A stretch of 64,000 nucleotides of DNA from Kitasatospora sp. GP82 (GTDB lineage: Bacteria > Actinomycetota > Actinomycetes > Streptomycetales > Streptomycetaceae), in assembly GCF_029892105.1 (NCBI RefSeq), contig NZ_JARZAJ010000021.1:85144-149143 (forward strand), in the 5' to 3' direction. The notes under the pieces were generated by a model. The model made no database searches. It had not been told where the DNA came from and worked only from the letters and a program-made list of their open reading frames with translations. Positions 43,976 through 52,668 of this stretch are shown one piece after another. The position numbers and the translations under genes are program-made. How positions within the stretch are numbered: the stretch's first letter is position 1; every line of letters starts with the position of its first letter.

Positions 43976-45463
43976 GTGTCCACTGCCAATGAGCCCAGCA
44001 CCAATCATTCCAGCCCCGCCACCCCCGTCGGACTCCCAGGGCTGACCGAGGCCCAGACCCTCGGCCTCCAGGAGCTGCTGCGGGTCTCGCCGGTCGCGGA
44101 CGAGATCGCCCGGCGCTTCCAGTCGGCCGGCCACCGGCTGGCCCTGGTCGGCGGCTCGGTGCGCGACGCCCTGCTCGGACGGCTCGGCAACGACCTCGAC
44201 TTCACCACCGACGCCCGGCCCGAGCAGGTGCTCAGACTGGTCCGCGGCTGGGCGGACGCGGTCTGGGACGTCGGTATCGCCTTCGGCACCGTGGGCGCCC
44301 GCAAGGACACCCCGACCGGGTCCTTCCTGATCGAGATCACCACTTACCGCTCGGAGTCGTACGACCGCACCTCGCGCAAGCCCGAGGTCACCTACGGCGA
44401 CACCATCGAGCAGGACCTCGTCCGGCGGGACTTCACCGTCAACGCGATGGCCGTGGACCTGCCCGGGCGCGGCTTCGTCGACCCGCACCACGGCCTGGAC
44501 GACCTGGAGGCCCGGGTACTGCGCACCCCGGCGACCCCCGAGGAGTCCTTCTCCGACGACCCGCTGCGGATGATGCGGGCCGCCCGCTTCGCCGCCCAGC
44601 TGGACTTCACCCCGGCACCCGAGGTGGTCGCGGCGATGACCGCGATGGCCGAACGGATCCGGATCGTCTCCGCCGAGCGCGTGCAGAGCGAGCTCAACAA
44701 GCTGCTGCTGTCGGAGCACCCCATCAAGGGCCTGCGGCTGCTGGTCGACACCGGCCTGGCCGACCACGTCCTGCCGGAGCTGCCCGCACTGCGCCTGGAG
44801 AGGGACGAGCACCACCGGCACAAGGACGTCTACGAGCACTCGCTGACCGTCCTGGAGCAGGCCGTCGCGCTGGAGACCGAAGGCCCGGACCTCACGCTGC
44901 GGCTGGCCGCGCTGCTGCACGACATCGGCAAGCCGCGCACCCGCCGCTTCGAGTCGGACGGCCGGGTGTCCTTCCACCACCACGAGATGGTCGGCGCCAA
45001 GATGACCCGCAAGCGGATGCGGGAGCTCAAGTACTCCAAGGAGCTCACCGAGGACGTCTCGCGCCTGGTCGAGCTGCACCTGCGCTTCCACGGCTACGGC
45101 GGCGGCGAGTGGACCGACTCGGCGGTCCGGCGCTATGTCACCGACGGCGGCCCGCTGCTGGAGCGCCTCCACAAGCTGACCCGCTCCGACTGCACCACCC
45201 GCAACCGCAAGAAGGCCGCCGCCCTGTCGCGCACCTACGACTCCCTGGAGGAGCGGATCGTGCAGCTCAAGGAGCAGGAGGAGCTCGACTCCATCCGCCC
45301 GGCACTGGACGGCAACCAGATCATGGAGCTGCTCGGCCTCAAGCCGGGACCGCAGGTCGGCAAGGCCTACAAGCACCTGCTGGAGCTGCGCCTGGAGCAC
45401 GGCCCGATGGATCACGAGAGTGCCGTCGCAGCGCTCAAGGAGTGGTGGGCGGCCCAGGACTGA
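43976..45463 (+). CDS. pcnA: CCA tRNA nucleotidyltransferase (PcnA/CCA-adding family)
   Basis: This class II nucleotidyltransferase adds or repairs the CCA end of tRNAs. It is 495 residues. The head domain has LVGGSVRDALLGRLGNDLDFTTDARPEQ with the metal-binding Asp pair, then RRDFTVNAMAVDL and ERDEHHRHKDVYEHSL. An HD phosphohydrolase-like domain follows (LRLAALLHDIGKPRTRRF). Neither tRNA gene in the window encodes CCA, so such an enzyme is needed. GTG 43976 has no Shine-Dalgarno. It is divergent from the DUF6049/murJ unit, as in other actinobacteria. It could be called cca; I use pcnA because annotation in this lineage does. Confidence 0.92.
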   Translation: MSTANEPSTNHSSPATPVGLPGLTEAQTLGLQELLRVSPVADEIARRFQSAGHRLALVGGSVRDALLGRLGNDLDFTTDARPEQVLRLVRGWADAVWDVGIAFGTVGARKDTPTGSFLIEITTYRSESYDRTSRKPEVTYGDTIEQDLVRRDFTVNAMAVDLPGRGFVDPHHGLDDLEARVLRTPATPEESFSDDPLRMMRAARFAAQLDFTPAPEVVAAMTAMAERIRIVSAERVQSELNKLLLSEHPIKGLRLLVDTGLADHVLPELPALRLERDEHHRHKDVYEHSLTVLEQAVALETEGPDLTLRLAALLHDIGKPRTRRFESDGRVSFHHHEMVGAKMTRKRMRELKYSKELTEDVSRLVELHLRFHGYGGGEWTDSAVRRYVTDGGPLLERLHKLTRSDCTTRNRKKAAALSRTYDSLEERIVQLKEQEELDSIRPALDGNQIMELLGLKPGPQVGKAYKHLLELRLEHGPMDHESAVAALKEWWAAQD

Positions 45464-45539
45464 GGCGCCGTCGGCAGCTCGAAGGAGCGACGCACGGGTC
45501 ACGGTCCGACCGGGTACCGGGCTCCCGGCGGCCGCAGCC

Positions 45540-46010
45540 TCAGGAGGCCCCGGTCGCCGGGGAGCCGTGGATCGGGCCAAGACAGAGGACGTACTTGGTC
45601 CGGTGATAGCGGCGGCCGGTGCTGCTCCAGAACGTCGAGGCGGTGCCGGGAGTCTCGCGGCAGCGGGCGACGTCGCGGGTGTTGCCGAACTTGCTGAGAA
45701 CGACGTAGTCGGCCTTGGGGTCGGAGCAGGCGATCTTGTTGACGTCGTTGGTGCCGACGGCGTCGACGCAGTCGCCGACCTCGGCCCGGGCCGGGTTGCT
45801 GCCCGACATGAAGAAACCGGCCACCAGGACGACGGCGCCGAGCCCGGCTCCGGCCAGGCGCAGCTTCTGCCGCAGGCTCCGCTCGGGCCTGGCGGAAGCA
45901 GACACGGGCGGGGGCGTCGGTGGCGGCGTCGGCCGGTGGGTCGGGTACCCGTACGGGGAGGGCTGGTCCGGCGGTTCCTGGCCGTACGGGTTCGGTGGCG
46001 GTGTGCTCAT
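45540..46010 (-). CDS. LppU/SCO3897-like membrane protein
   Basis: This 156-residue protein has a Pro/Tyr-rich cytoplasmic N-terminus (to about residue 42), one membrane helix (about 50-69, LRLAGAGLGAVVLVAGFFMSG) and an extracytoplasmic C-terminal domain. That domain holds four Cys in the spacing of the streptomycete LppU/SCO3897 family (VGDCVDAVG, IACSDP, ARCRETPGT, KYVLCLG), probably two disulfides. Function is unknown. It lies convergent to pcnA and upstream of the MFS gene on the same strand. Confidence 0.8.
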   Translation of the reverse strand: MSTPPPNPYGQEPPDQPSPYGYPTHRPTPPPTPPPVSASARPERSLRQKLRLAGAGLGAVVLVAGFFMSGSNPARAEVGDCVDAVGTNDVNKIACSDPKADYVVLSKFGNTRDVARCRETPGTASTFWSSTGRRYHRTKYVLCLGPIHGSPATGAS

Positions 46011-46060
46011 CGGGTCCCCCCGGGGCAGGCGCGGTCGCGGTCCTACGGTCGTGACGTACC

Positions 46061-47425
46061 TTAGCGAGTTGTTGCGACGTCAGAACCGTTCAACACGGCC
46101 GCCGGAGCGCGCCGGGCGGCCCTGGCGTAGCCGACGGCGATGAGCGCGTAGACCAGGGCGACGCCGAGGACGACGGCCACCGAGCGGCCGTCCAGTGGCA
46201 GGACCAGGGCCGTGACGCCGGCGGCGGCGACGAACGCGGCGTTGAACAGCACGTCGTAGATGGCGAAGACCCGGCCGCGGTACTCGTCCTCGACCGCCTC
46301 CTGGACGAGAGTGTCGGCGCAGATCTTGGTGCCCTGGGTGACCACGCCGAGCAGCAGCGCGGCGGCCATGCTCGGTCCGACCGTGAACCACAACCCCAGC
46401 GCGGGTACGAAGACGGCCGCCGAGGCCGCACAGGCCGTCAGCCATCCGGTCAGCCCAAGCCGCCTGGTGCACCAGGGGCTGATCAGAGCGGCCAGGAGGA
46501 AACCGAGTGCCGAGACGGCCACGGCCTTGCCGAGGGTGGCCATGCCGCCGGTGCTGTCGGTGGGATCGTTGAAGGAGTACCGGGAGAGCATGAGGACGGT
46601 CACGACCAGGACCCCGTAGCAGAACCGGGAGACCGTGACGGCGGCCAGCGCATGGACGGCCGGACGGCAGTCGCGGACCAGATGCCTTACGCCGTCGGCC
46701 AGTTCGCGTGCTGCCTGGCCGAGGGCCCGGTGCAGGGCCGGTCGGTCGGGGTGGTGGTCGGGGCCGAGCAGGTCGGGAGCCATCCGGTGGGCGGCCACGG
46801 CGGCGCTGAGGTAGAGCAGGGCGGCCAGCGTCACCAGGATGGCGTCGGCCTGCGGGCCCGGCGGCAGGACCTGGTGGACCAGGAAACCGATGCCGCCACC
46901 GCAGGCGGCGGCGACGGTGCCTGCGGTGGGGGAGAGGGAGTTGGCGGTGACCAGCTGCTCCACCTCGACCACCCGGGGAAGGGCGGCGGAGAGCCCGGCC
47001 AGGATGAAGCGGTTCAGTGCGGTCACCAGCAGGGCGGCGGCGAGGAAGAGCCACTCGGGCGCCTTCGCCAGCAGCAGTCCGCCGGTGATCAGTCCGAGTC
47101 CGCAGCGGGCCAGATTGCCCAGGTGGAGCACCTGCCGTCGACGCCAGCGGTCGAGCATGACCCCGGCGAACGGTCCGACGACCGAGAACGGCAGCAGCAG
47201 GACGGCGAGCACCGAGGCGATGTCGGCCGGGCTGGCCTGCCGCTCGGGCGAGAAGATCACGTACGAGGCCAGCGAGACCTGGAACACGCCGTCGGAGAGC
47301 TGCGAGAGCACACGGGCCGTCAGCAGCCGACGGAAGTCGCGGCCTCGGAGCAGCCCGACCAGCGTGGTGCGGGGCGCGGTACGGGGGCCGCCGTGCGAGG
47401 TGCATCCGTTCTCCGTGAGGGCCAC
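46061..47425 (-). CDS. MFS transporter
   Basis: This major facilitator superfamily protein of 454 residues has about twelve membrane segments. It contains the motif A-like loop GVMLDRWRRRQVLHLGN between helices 2 and 3 and a longer central loop at about 195-235. It resembles actinobacterial drug/metabolite exporters, but the substrate is unknown. The start is uncertain. GTG 47425 is chosen because the alternative ATG at 47470 starts inside the parS palindrome and yields the parS-encoded residues MFHVKQ. Neither start has a strong Shine-Dalgarno. The gene is on the same strand as ino1. Confidence 0.85.
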   Translation of the reverse strand: MALTENGCTSHGGPRTAPRTTLVGLLRGRDFRRLLTARVLSQLSDGVFQVSLASYVIFSPERQASPADIASVLAVLLLPFSVVGPFAGVMLDRWRRRQVLHLGNLARCGLGLITGGLLLAKAPEWLFLAAALLVTALNRFILAGLSAALPRVVEVEQLVTANSLSPTAGTVAAACGGGIGFLVHQVLPPGPQADAILVTLAALLYLSAAVAAHRMAPDLLGPDHHPDRPALHRALGQAARELADGVRHLVRDCRPAVHALAAVTVSRFCYGVLVVTVLMLSRYSFNDPTDSTGGMATLGKAVAVSALGFLLAALISPWCTRRLGLTGWLTACAASAAVFVPALGLWFTVGPSMAAALLLGVVTQGTKICADTLVQEAVEDEYRGRVFAIYDVLFNAAFVAAAGVTALVLPLDGRSVAVVLGVALVYALIAVGYARAARRAPAAVLNGSDVATTR

Positions 47426-47453
47426 TCGCCCAGGGTGCCATGCCGGGTGCCGT

Positions 47454-47469
47454 TGTTTCACGTGAAACA
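47454..47469. promoter_or_regulatory. parS: parS site upstream of the MFS gene
   Basis: TGTTTCACGTGAAACA is a full 16-bp parS palindrome. It overlaps the alternative ATG (47470) of the MFS gene and lies 30 bases before the chosen start. Confidence 0.93.
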
Positions 47470-47496
47470 TCAGCTCGGCAGATTCCCGGAAGATGC

Positions 47497-47531
47497 CCGA
47501 GGGGCCCCGGTGTCAGACCGGGGCCCCTCGG
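47497..47531 (-). terminator. Terminator after ino1
   Basis: A 14-bp perfect repeat (47497-47510 / 47518-47531) has a 7-base loop. It lies between the ino1 3' end with its tandem repeat and the MFS gene. Confidence 0.75.
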
Positions 47532-47558
47532 CAAATCACGAGATCACTCAGCGCTTCA

Positions 47559-47634
47559 GCGCTCAGCTCCGACAGTCGCGAACCTCGCTGCGCTCAGCGC
47601 TCAGCTCCGACAGTCGCGAACCTCGCTGCGCTCA
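47559..47634. repeat. 38-bp tandem repeat at the ino1 3' end
   Basis: Two identical 38-base copies (47559-47596, 47597-47634) begin GCGCTCAGCTCCGACAGTCG, and a further 6 bases begin a third copy. The second copy ends with the stop codon of ino1 (minus strand, 47632-47634). The sequence looks like a duplication of a short intergenic element. Confidence 0.9.
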
Positions 47635-48714
47635 GCGCTCGACCTCGCCGCGGATGAACTTCTCGACGTTCTCGCGGGCCTCGTCGTCGAAGTACTGAAC
47701 CGGCGGGGACTTCATGAAGTAGGAGGAGGCCGACAGGATCGGGCCACCGATGCCGCGGTCCTTGGCGATCTTCGCGGCGCGGACGGCGTCGATGATGACA
47801 CCGGCGGAGTTCGGGGAGTCCCAGACCTCGAGCTTGTACTCCAGGTTCAGCGGAACGTCACCGAAGGCGCGGCCCTCGAGGCGGACGTACGCCCACTTGC
47901 GGTCGTCCAGCCAGGCGACGTAGTCCGACGGGCCGATGTGGACGTTCTTGGCGCCCAGCTCACGGTCACGGATCTGCGAGGTGACGGCCTGCGTCTTGGA
48001 GATCTTCTTGGACTCCAGGCGCTCGCGCTCCAGCATGTTCTTGAAGTCCATGTTGCCGCCGACGTTCAGCTGCATGGTGCGCTCGAGGATGACACCGCGG
48101 TCCTCGAAGAGCTTCGCCATCACGCGGTGCGTGATGGTGGCGCCGACCTGCGACTTGATGTCGTCACCGACGATCGGCACACCGGCCTCGGTGAACTTGT
48201 CCGCCCACTCCTTGGTGCCGGCGATGAACACCGGGAGGGCGTTCACGAAGGCGACCTTGGCGTCGATGGCGCACTGGGCGTAGAACTTGGCCGCGTCCTC
48301 GGAGCCCACCGGCAGGTAGCAGACCAGGACGTCGACCTGGCGGTCCTTCAGGATCTGGACGACGTCGACCGGAGCCTCGTCCGACTCCTCGATGGTCTCC
48401 AGGTAGTACTTGCCCAGGCCGTCGAGGGTGTGGCCACGCTGCACGGTGACGCCGGTCGGCGGCACGTCGCAGATCTTGATGGTGTTGTTCTCGCTGTTGC
48501 CGATGGCGTCGGCGAGGTCGAAGCCGACCTTCTTGGCATCGACGTCGAACGCGGCGACGAACTCCACGTCACTGACGTGGTAGTCGCCGAACTGGACGTG
48601 CATCAGCCCGGGGACCTTGCCGGCCGGGTCGGCGTCCTTGTAGTACTCGACACCCTGCACCAGCGACGCGGCGCAGTTACCGACGCCCACGATGGCTACG
48701 CGAACCGAACCCAT
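47632..48714 (-). CDS. ino1: Inositol-3-phosphate synthase (myo-inositol-1-phosphate synthase)
   Basis: The enzyme converts glucose 6-phosphate to inositol 1-phosphate with NAD, feeding mycothiol and phosphatidylinositol synthesis in actinobacteria. It is 360 residues, the short bacterial class. The Rossmann motif is VAIVGVGNCAASLVQGVEYY. Family segments NNTIKICDVPPTGVTV, VDVLVCYLPVGSEDAAKFYAQC, GDDIKSQVGATITHRVM and LNVGGNMDFKNML are all present. ATG 48714 with AGGGAG upstream is chosen over ATG 48738. The padR gene next to it, 146 bases upstream on the same strand, is conserved in streptomycetes. Confidence 0.96.
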   Translation of the reverse strand: MGSVRVAIVGVGNCAASLVQGVEYYKDADPAGKVPGLMHVQFGDYHVSDVEFVAAFDVDAKKVGFDLADAIGNSENNTIKICDVPPTGVTVQRGHTLDGLGKYYLETIEESDEAPVDVVQILKDRQVDVLVCYLPVGSEDAAKFYAQCAIDAKVAFVNALPVFIAGTKEWADKFTEAGVPIVGDDIKSQVGATITHRVMAKLFEDRGVILERTMQLNVGGNMDFKNMLERERLESKKISKTQAVTSQIRDRELGAKNVHIGPSDYVAWLDDRKWAYVRLEGRAFGDVPLNLEYKLEVWDSPNSAGVIIDAVRAAKIAKDRGIGGPILSASSYFMKSPPVQYFDDEARENVEKFIRGEVER

Positions 48715-48860
48715 TCCGGTTGCTCCCTGTGATCTCATGAGGCCCGCCGGAAAACCGGCAGTTCTCGTATTTCATCTCTGTATGACTGTCTGACGGGCGC
48801 GCGCTGCGCCCACACCTGCTGCGCACCCGGGCCTGTCACGGCACCGGGCCTGCGCAGCGG

Positions 48861-49538
48861 TCAGCGCTCCAGACCGGAGCGCCCCGGGCGGTCGTGCGGT
48901 GGCCTCGGCGGGTCCGAGGACCCGGCCTCCTGGCCACGGCCGTCCGAAGTCTGTGTATCCCCCGCACCGGTCCGCCCGGTCCGGGTGGCCCGCTCGGTCT
49001 CGATCAGCTCGTTGAGCCACCGGACCTCCCGCTCCACGGATTCGAGACCGTGCCGCTGGAGTTCCAGCGTGTAGTCGTCGAACCGCTCCCGGGTGCGGGA
49101 GATCGAGCTGCGCATCCGCTCCAACCGCTCCTCCAGCCGGCTGCGCCGCCCTTCCAGGACGCGCATCCGCACCGCGCGGTCGGTCTGGCCGAAGAACGCG
49201 AAGCGCACGCCGAAGTGCTCGTCCTCCCAGGCATCCGGACCCGTGTCGGCGAGCAGTTCCTCGAAGCGCTGCTTGCCCTCGCCGGAGAGCCGGTAGACGA
49301 TCTTCGACCGCTTGCCGTTGAGCGCGGTGGCCGGGACGTACTCGACGTCCGGGTTGTCCTCGACCAGGAAACCCTGGGCGACGAGGCTCTTGAGACAGGG
49401 GTAGAGCGTGCCGTACGAGAAGGCACGGAACGACCCGAGCAGCACGTTGAGTCGCTTGCGCAGCTCGTAACCGTGCATCGGGGCGTCGTGGAGCAGACCG
49501 AGGACGGCGAACTCCAGCACTCCAGAGCGCCTGCTCAT
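48861..49538 (-). CDS. PadR family transcriptional regulator
   Basis: This 225-residue winged-helix repressor has the PadR DNA-binding domain at residues 4-90 (VLEFAVLGLLHDAPMHGYELRKRLN, then AFSYGTLYPCLKSLVAQGFL). A C-terminal helical domain for dimerisation follows (VLEGRRSRLEERLERMRSSISRTRERFDDYTLELQRH). ATG 49538 is preceded by AAGGAGG. It is adjacent to ino1, which reads the same way, and divergent from the penicillin-binding protein. A triplicated palindromic site lies 57-92 bases upstream and could be its autoregulatory operator. Confidence 0.9.
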   Translation of the reverse strand: MSRRSGVLEFAVLGLLHDAPMHGYELRKRLNVLLGSFRAFSYGTLYPCLKSLVAQGFLVEDNPDVEYVPATALNGKRSKIVYRLSGEGKQRFEELLADTGPDAWEDEHFGVRFAFFGQTDRAVRMRVLEGRRSRLEERLERMRSSISRTRERFDDYTLELQRHGLESVEREVRWLNELIETERATRTGRTGAGDTQTSDGRGQEAGSSDPPRPPHDRPGRSGLER

Positions 49539-49934
49539 GCCGTCCTGCCTCCTTCCCCGCGGTGCACCCGACCCACCCGGCCGGTGTGCCGGGTCGATGT
49601 GTCGCTCCGATGTATCGGCTCGATATATCGAGAACAGTAAACCTGGGTCACGAAACGGGCAAGGGGGGCGCGGGTGAATGTGATCACAGGAGTCCGACGC
49701 TCCCTCAGGACCCACCGGAGCCACGGTGCGCAAGACCGGCTTGGCAACGGGCATGTAATGATCTGGCGGTGTTTTGTACCTCTTGTCAGCTGATGCCCGT
49801 TTAGGGGGTGTTTACGGGTGCGTACGCTGTCGCGTGTGCACGAGGACCACCTCCGGGGTGTAAGGCGGTATCGGGCATCGGAAGTGAACCCTGCCTTCAG
49901 GCCCGGAGCGGTCTGACCGAGGAGTTGCTGGAAG
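49539..49934. other. padR-PBP divergent intergenic region
   Basis: No gene is seen in this 396-base region. It carries promoters for the PadR gene (minus) and the penicillin-binding protein (plus), and the operator-like array at 49595-49630. Much of it is less GC-rich than the flanks. A possible plus-strand -10 (TACGCT, 49820s) lacks a good -35. Confidence 0.5.
49595..49630. promoter_or_regulatory. Three tandem CGATRTRTCG repeats (candidate PadR operator)
   Basis: CGATGTGTCG (49595-49604), CGATGTATCG (49608-49617) and CGATATATCG (49621-49630) repeat with a strict 13-base period. Each unit is close to or fully palindromic. They lie 57-92 bases upstream of the padR start, in the shared regulatory region. 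Confidence 0.65.
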
Positions 49935-52559
49935 ATGAGCGAACACCGGCGTAGGCCCAATCCGGGCGGTGAACAGCCTCAGGGCGGTCGGGCGGGTGGT
50001 GCGCGCCCTTATGCGTACGGCACGCCGCCTGACGGTGCGCCGTCGTACGACCGGCCCACCGGTGTCCGGGAGACGGCTCAGCAGCCCCGGATGACCAGGG
50101 CCGAGATGCGCAAGCAGTCCCAGAAGAGCGCCAAGGGCAGTGCCGCCCGCAGTGCCGAGTCGGGCCCGCCGGCCGGGCGCGGCGGTGGCGGTGGCAAGGG
50201 CGGCGGAGGAAAGGGCGACGGCAAGGGCGGCGGAGGCAGAAGGCGCTTCATCGACTACCCCCGGTTCGGCAAGTCCGGGATCCGTCGCTGGCTGCCCTCC
50301 TGGAAGCTGATCCTGACGACTTTCCTGATCCTCTTCGGCGGCGGGGTGGCTGCGGTCGGGGTCGCGTACCAGATGACGCCGATCCCCGACCCCAACAAGC
50401 TGCTGCAGGAGCAGAACAACATCTACTACTGGGCCGACGGCTCGGAGATGACCCGCAAGGGTACGACGAACCGTCAGCTCGTCGAGCTCAAGGACATCAG
50501 CGAGCCCGCCCAGAAGGCCGTGGTCGCCGCCGAGAACGAGAGCTTCTGGAGCGACAGCGGCATCGACCCCAAGGGCATGGCCCGCGCCGTCTACAACATG
50601 GCCAGCGGCGGTCAGACCCAGGGCGGTTCGACCATCACCCAGCAGTACGTGAAGAACGCCTACCTGAGCCAGGACCAGACGGTGACCCGTAAGGTCAAGG
50701 AGCTCTTCATCACCCTGAAGATCAATCAGGAGAAGGGCAAGCCGGAAATCCTCACCGGCTACCTGAACACCAGCTGGTTCGGACGGGGCGCCACCGGTAT
50801 CCAGGCCGCCGCGCAGGCGTACTACGGGGTGGACGCCAAGAACCTCGACATCTGCCAGAGCGCGATGCTGGCCGGTCTGCTCAAGGGCGCGACCTACTTC
50901 GACCCGACTCTCAGCGAGTCCAACCGGAAGAACATGCAGGATCGCTGGACCTGGATCCTGGGCCGGATGGTCATCACCAAGTCGATCACTCAGGCGGACC
51001 GGGACAAGTGCGGAGCCACCTTCCCGAAGCCGATCGACAAGAAGGCCCCGGCCAACATGAACGGAGAGGTCAGCTACCTGGTCGACCTCGCCGACAAGTT
51101 CCTGGTGGCCAAGGATCCGTCGATCACCCAGGCCAACATCGACAGGGGCGGCTACCAGATCTACACCACCTTCCAGAAGGACAAGGTGGCGGAGCTGAAG
51201 AAGGCCGTGGAGGACGTCAAGGCGGAGACCCTCGACGAGAAGAAGCGGCCGGGGACCGACAAGTTCGTCCAGGTCGGCGCGGCCTCGGTGGTCCCGGGCG
51301 ACGGCGCGATCGTGGCGATCTACGGTGGCGACGGCGTGGAGAAGGGCCACTACACCGACAACGCCGACACCAGCGGTATCCCGGTCGGTTCGACCTTCAA
51401 GCCCTTCGTCCTGGCCACCGCGATGCAGTACGGCGTTCTCACCAAGACCGGTGACGACGGCAAGCCGGTCAGGATCAGTACCGACAGCCGCTATCTCGCC
51501 GACAACATGAGCCAGATCTACAAGCCGGACGGCTCACCCGCGATCGGTGACAACGGACAGCCCTACCACCAGCGGAACGACGACCCGGGCAAGCCCGGCT
51601 ACGTCACGCTGAAGGAGGCCATGCGCAACTCCTACAACGTGCCGTTCGTGCAGCTGGGCCAGGACGTGGGCGGCAGCAACTCCGAGAAGATGGCGATCGC
51701 CCTGGGTCTGCGCAAGGAGAGCCTGGCACCGTCCTCCTCCCTGACCTTCCCGCTGGGTACCTCGACCCCGAGCGCGATCCGGATGGCGTCCGCGTACTCG
51801 GTCTTCGCCGCCCGCGGTCAGCAGGTCGACCCGTACTCGGTGACCAAGGTGGTCTTCGAGGGCAATGAGAAGCCCGCCTTCAACCGTCCGAAGTCCGCGG
51901 CCAAGTCGGTGCTGGACCAGGCCGTCGCCGACAACATCACCGACGTGCTGCAGAACGTGGCGGAGAACGGTACCGGTAAGAAGGGCACCAAGGACCTGGG
52001 CCGCCCGGTGGCCGGCAAGACCGGTACCACCGACGCCGGTACCTCGGCCTGGTGGGTCGGCTACACCCCGCAGCTGGCCACCTCGGTCGGTATGTGGCGC
52101 GAGGAGCCGGGTGTGCCGAAGCTGCTCACGCTGGACGGCACCGCCGGGCAGACGTCCATCCACGGTGGTGACTTCCCGACCGAGATCTTCACCCGCTACA
52201 TGAAGGACGCGCTGGCGGACCAGAAGGCGATGGACTTCCCGACCTCGGACAGCACCGGCCAGGAGGTCGACGCCTCGGGCGCCCCGTCCACGGCTTCGGC
52301 GGCCCCCCCGGCCGTCCCGTCCACGAGCCCGTCGCCGAGCCCGAGCAGCACGCAGAGCCCGAGCAGCACGCCGCCGACCCACTCGCCGGACCCGACCACC
52401 TCGCCGAGCACCACCCAGGGCTGTGGGTTCTTCGACCCGCTCTGCGGCAGCTCGCCCTCGCCCTCGCACAGCAGGAGCCGCCCGGGCAGGCCGAGTACGT
52501 CACCGAGCACCAGCTCCAGCGCGACCGATGCCGGGGGCAACTCGGTACCGGGGAACTGA
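49935..52559 (+). CDS. Class A penicillin-binding protein (transglycosylase/transpeptidase)
   Basis: This bifunctional peptidoglycan synthase of 874 residues has a Gly/Lys-rich cytoplasmic tail (to about 105) and one membrane anchor (about 117-138). The GT51 glycosyltransferase domain contains VAAENESFWSDSGID and GGSTITQQYVKN. The transpeptidase domain has the catalytic Ser in GSTFKPFVLA, the SxN motif RNSYNVPFV and the KTG motif VAGKTGTTDAGTSAWW. A Ser/Thr/Pro-rich extracellular tail follows and ends in a disulfide-capable CGFFDPLCG. Start ATG 49935. It is divergent from padR and followed by a GT87 gene. Confidence 0.95.
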   Translation: MSEHRRRPNPGGEQPQGGRAGGARPYAYGTPPDGAPSYDRPTGVRETAQQPRMTRAEMRKQSQKSAKGSAARSAESGPPAGRGGGGGKGGGGKGDGKGGGGRRRFIDYPRFGKSGIRRWLPSWKLILTTFLILFGGGVAAVGVAYQMTPIPDPNKLLQEQNNIYYWADGSEMTRKGTTNRQLVELKDISEPAQKAVVAAENESFWSDSGIDPKGMARAVYNMASGGQTQGGSTITQQYVKNAYLSQDQTVTRKVKELFITLKINQEKGKPEILTGYLNTSWFGRGATGIQAAAQAYYGVDAKNLDICQSAMLAGLLKGATYFDPTLSESNRKNMQDRWTWILGRMVITKSITQADRDKCGATFPKPIDKKAPANMNGEVSYLVDLADKFLVAKDPSITQANIDRGGYQIYTTFQKDKVAELKKAVEDVKAETLDEKKRPGTDKFVQVGAASVVPGDGAIVAIYGGDGVEKGHYTDNADTSGIPVGSTFKPFVLATAMQYGVLTKTGDDGKPVRISTDSRYLADNMSQIYKPDGSPAIGDNGQPYHQRNDDPGKPGYVTLKEAMRNSYNVPFVQLGQDVGGSNSEKMAIALGLRKESLAPSSSLTFPLGTSTPSAIRMASAYSVFAARGQQVDPYSVTKVVFEGNEKPAFNRPKSAAKSVLDQAVADNITDVLQNVAENGTGKKGTKDLGRPVAGKTGTTDAGTSAWWVGYTPQLATSVGMWREEPGVPKLLTLDGTAGQTSIHGGDFPTEIFTRYMKDALADQKAMDFPTSDSTGQEVDASGAPSTASAAPPAVPSTSPSPSPSSTQSPSSTPPTHSPDPTTSPSTTQGCGFFDPLCGSSPSPSHSRSRPGRPSTSPSTSSSATDAGGNSVPGN

Positions 52560-52575
52560 CCCCGGGTGGAACCGA

Positions 52576-52623
52576 CCGGTGGCGGCCGGCCGAGGACCTC
52601 GATCCTCGGCCGGCCGCCACCGG
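52576..52623 (+). terminator. Terminator after the penicillin-binding protein gene
   Basis: A perfect 21-bp inverted repeat (52576-52596 / 52603-52623) with a 6-base loop begins 16 bases after the stop. This is one of the strongest hairpins in the window. Confidence 0.88.
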
Positions 52624-52668
52624 CGTATTCAGCGGGGTACGTCGTCGCCATCGGAGTGGTGCGGCATC

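Noticed and set aside
43655..45580. 641-residue minus-strand ORF opposite pcnA
   Set aside because: Shadow of pcnA; no similarity to any family I know.
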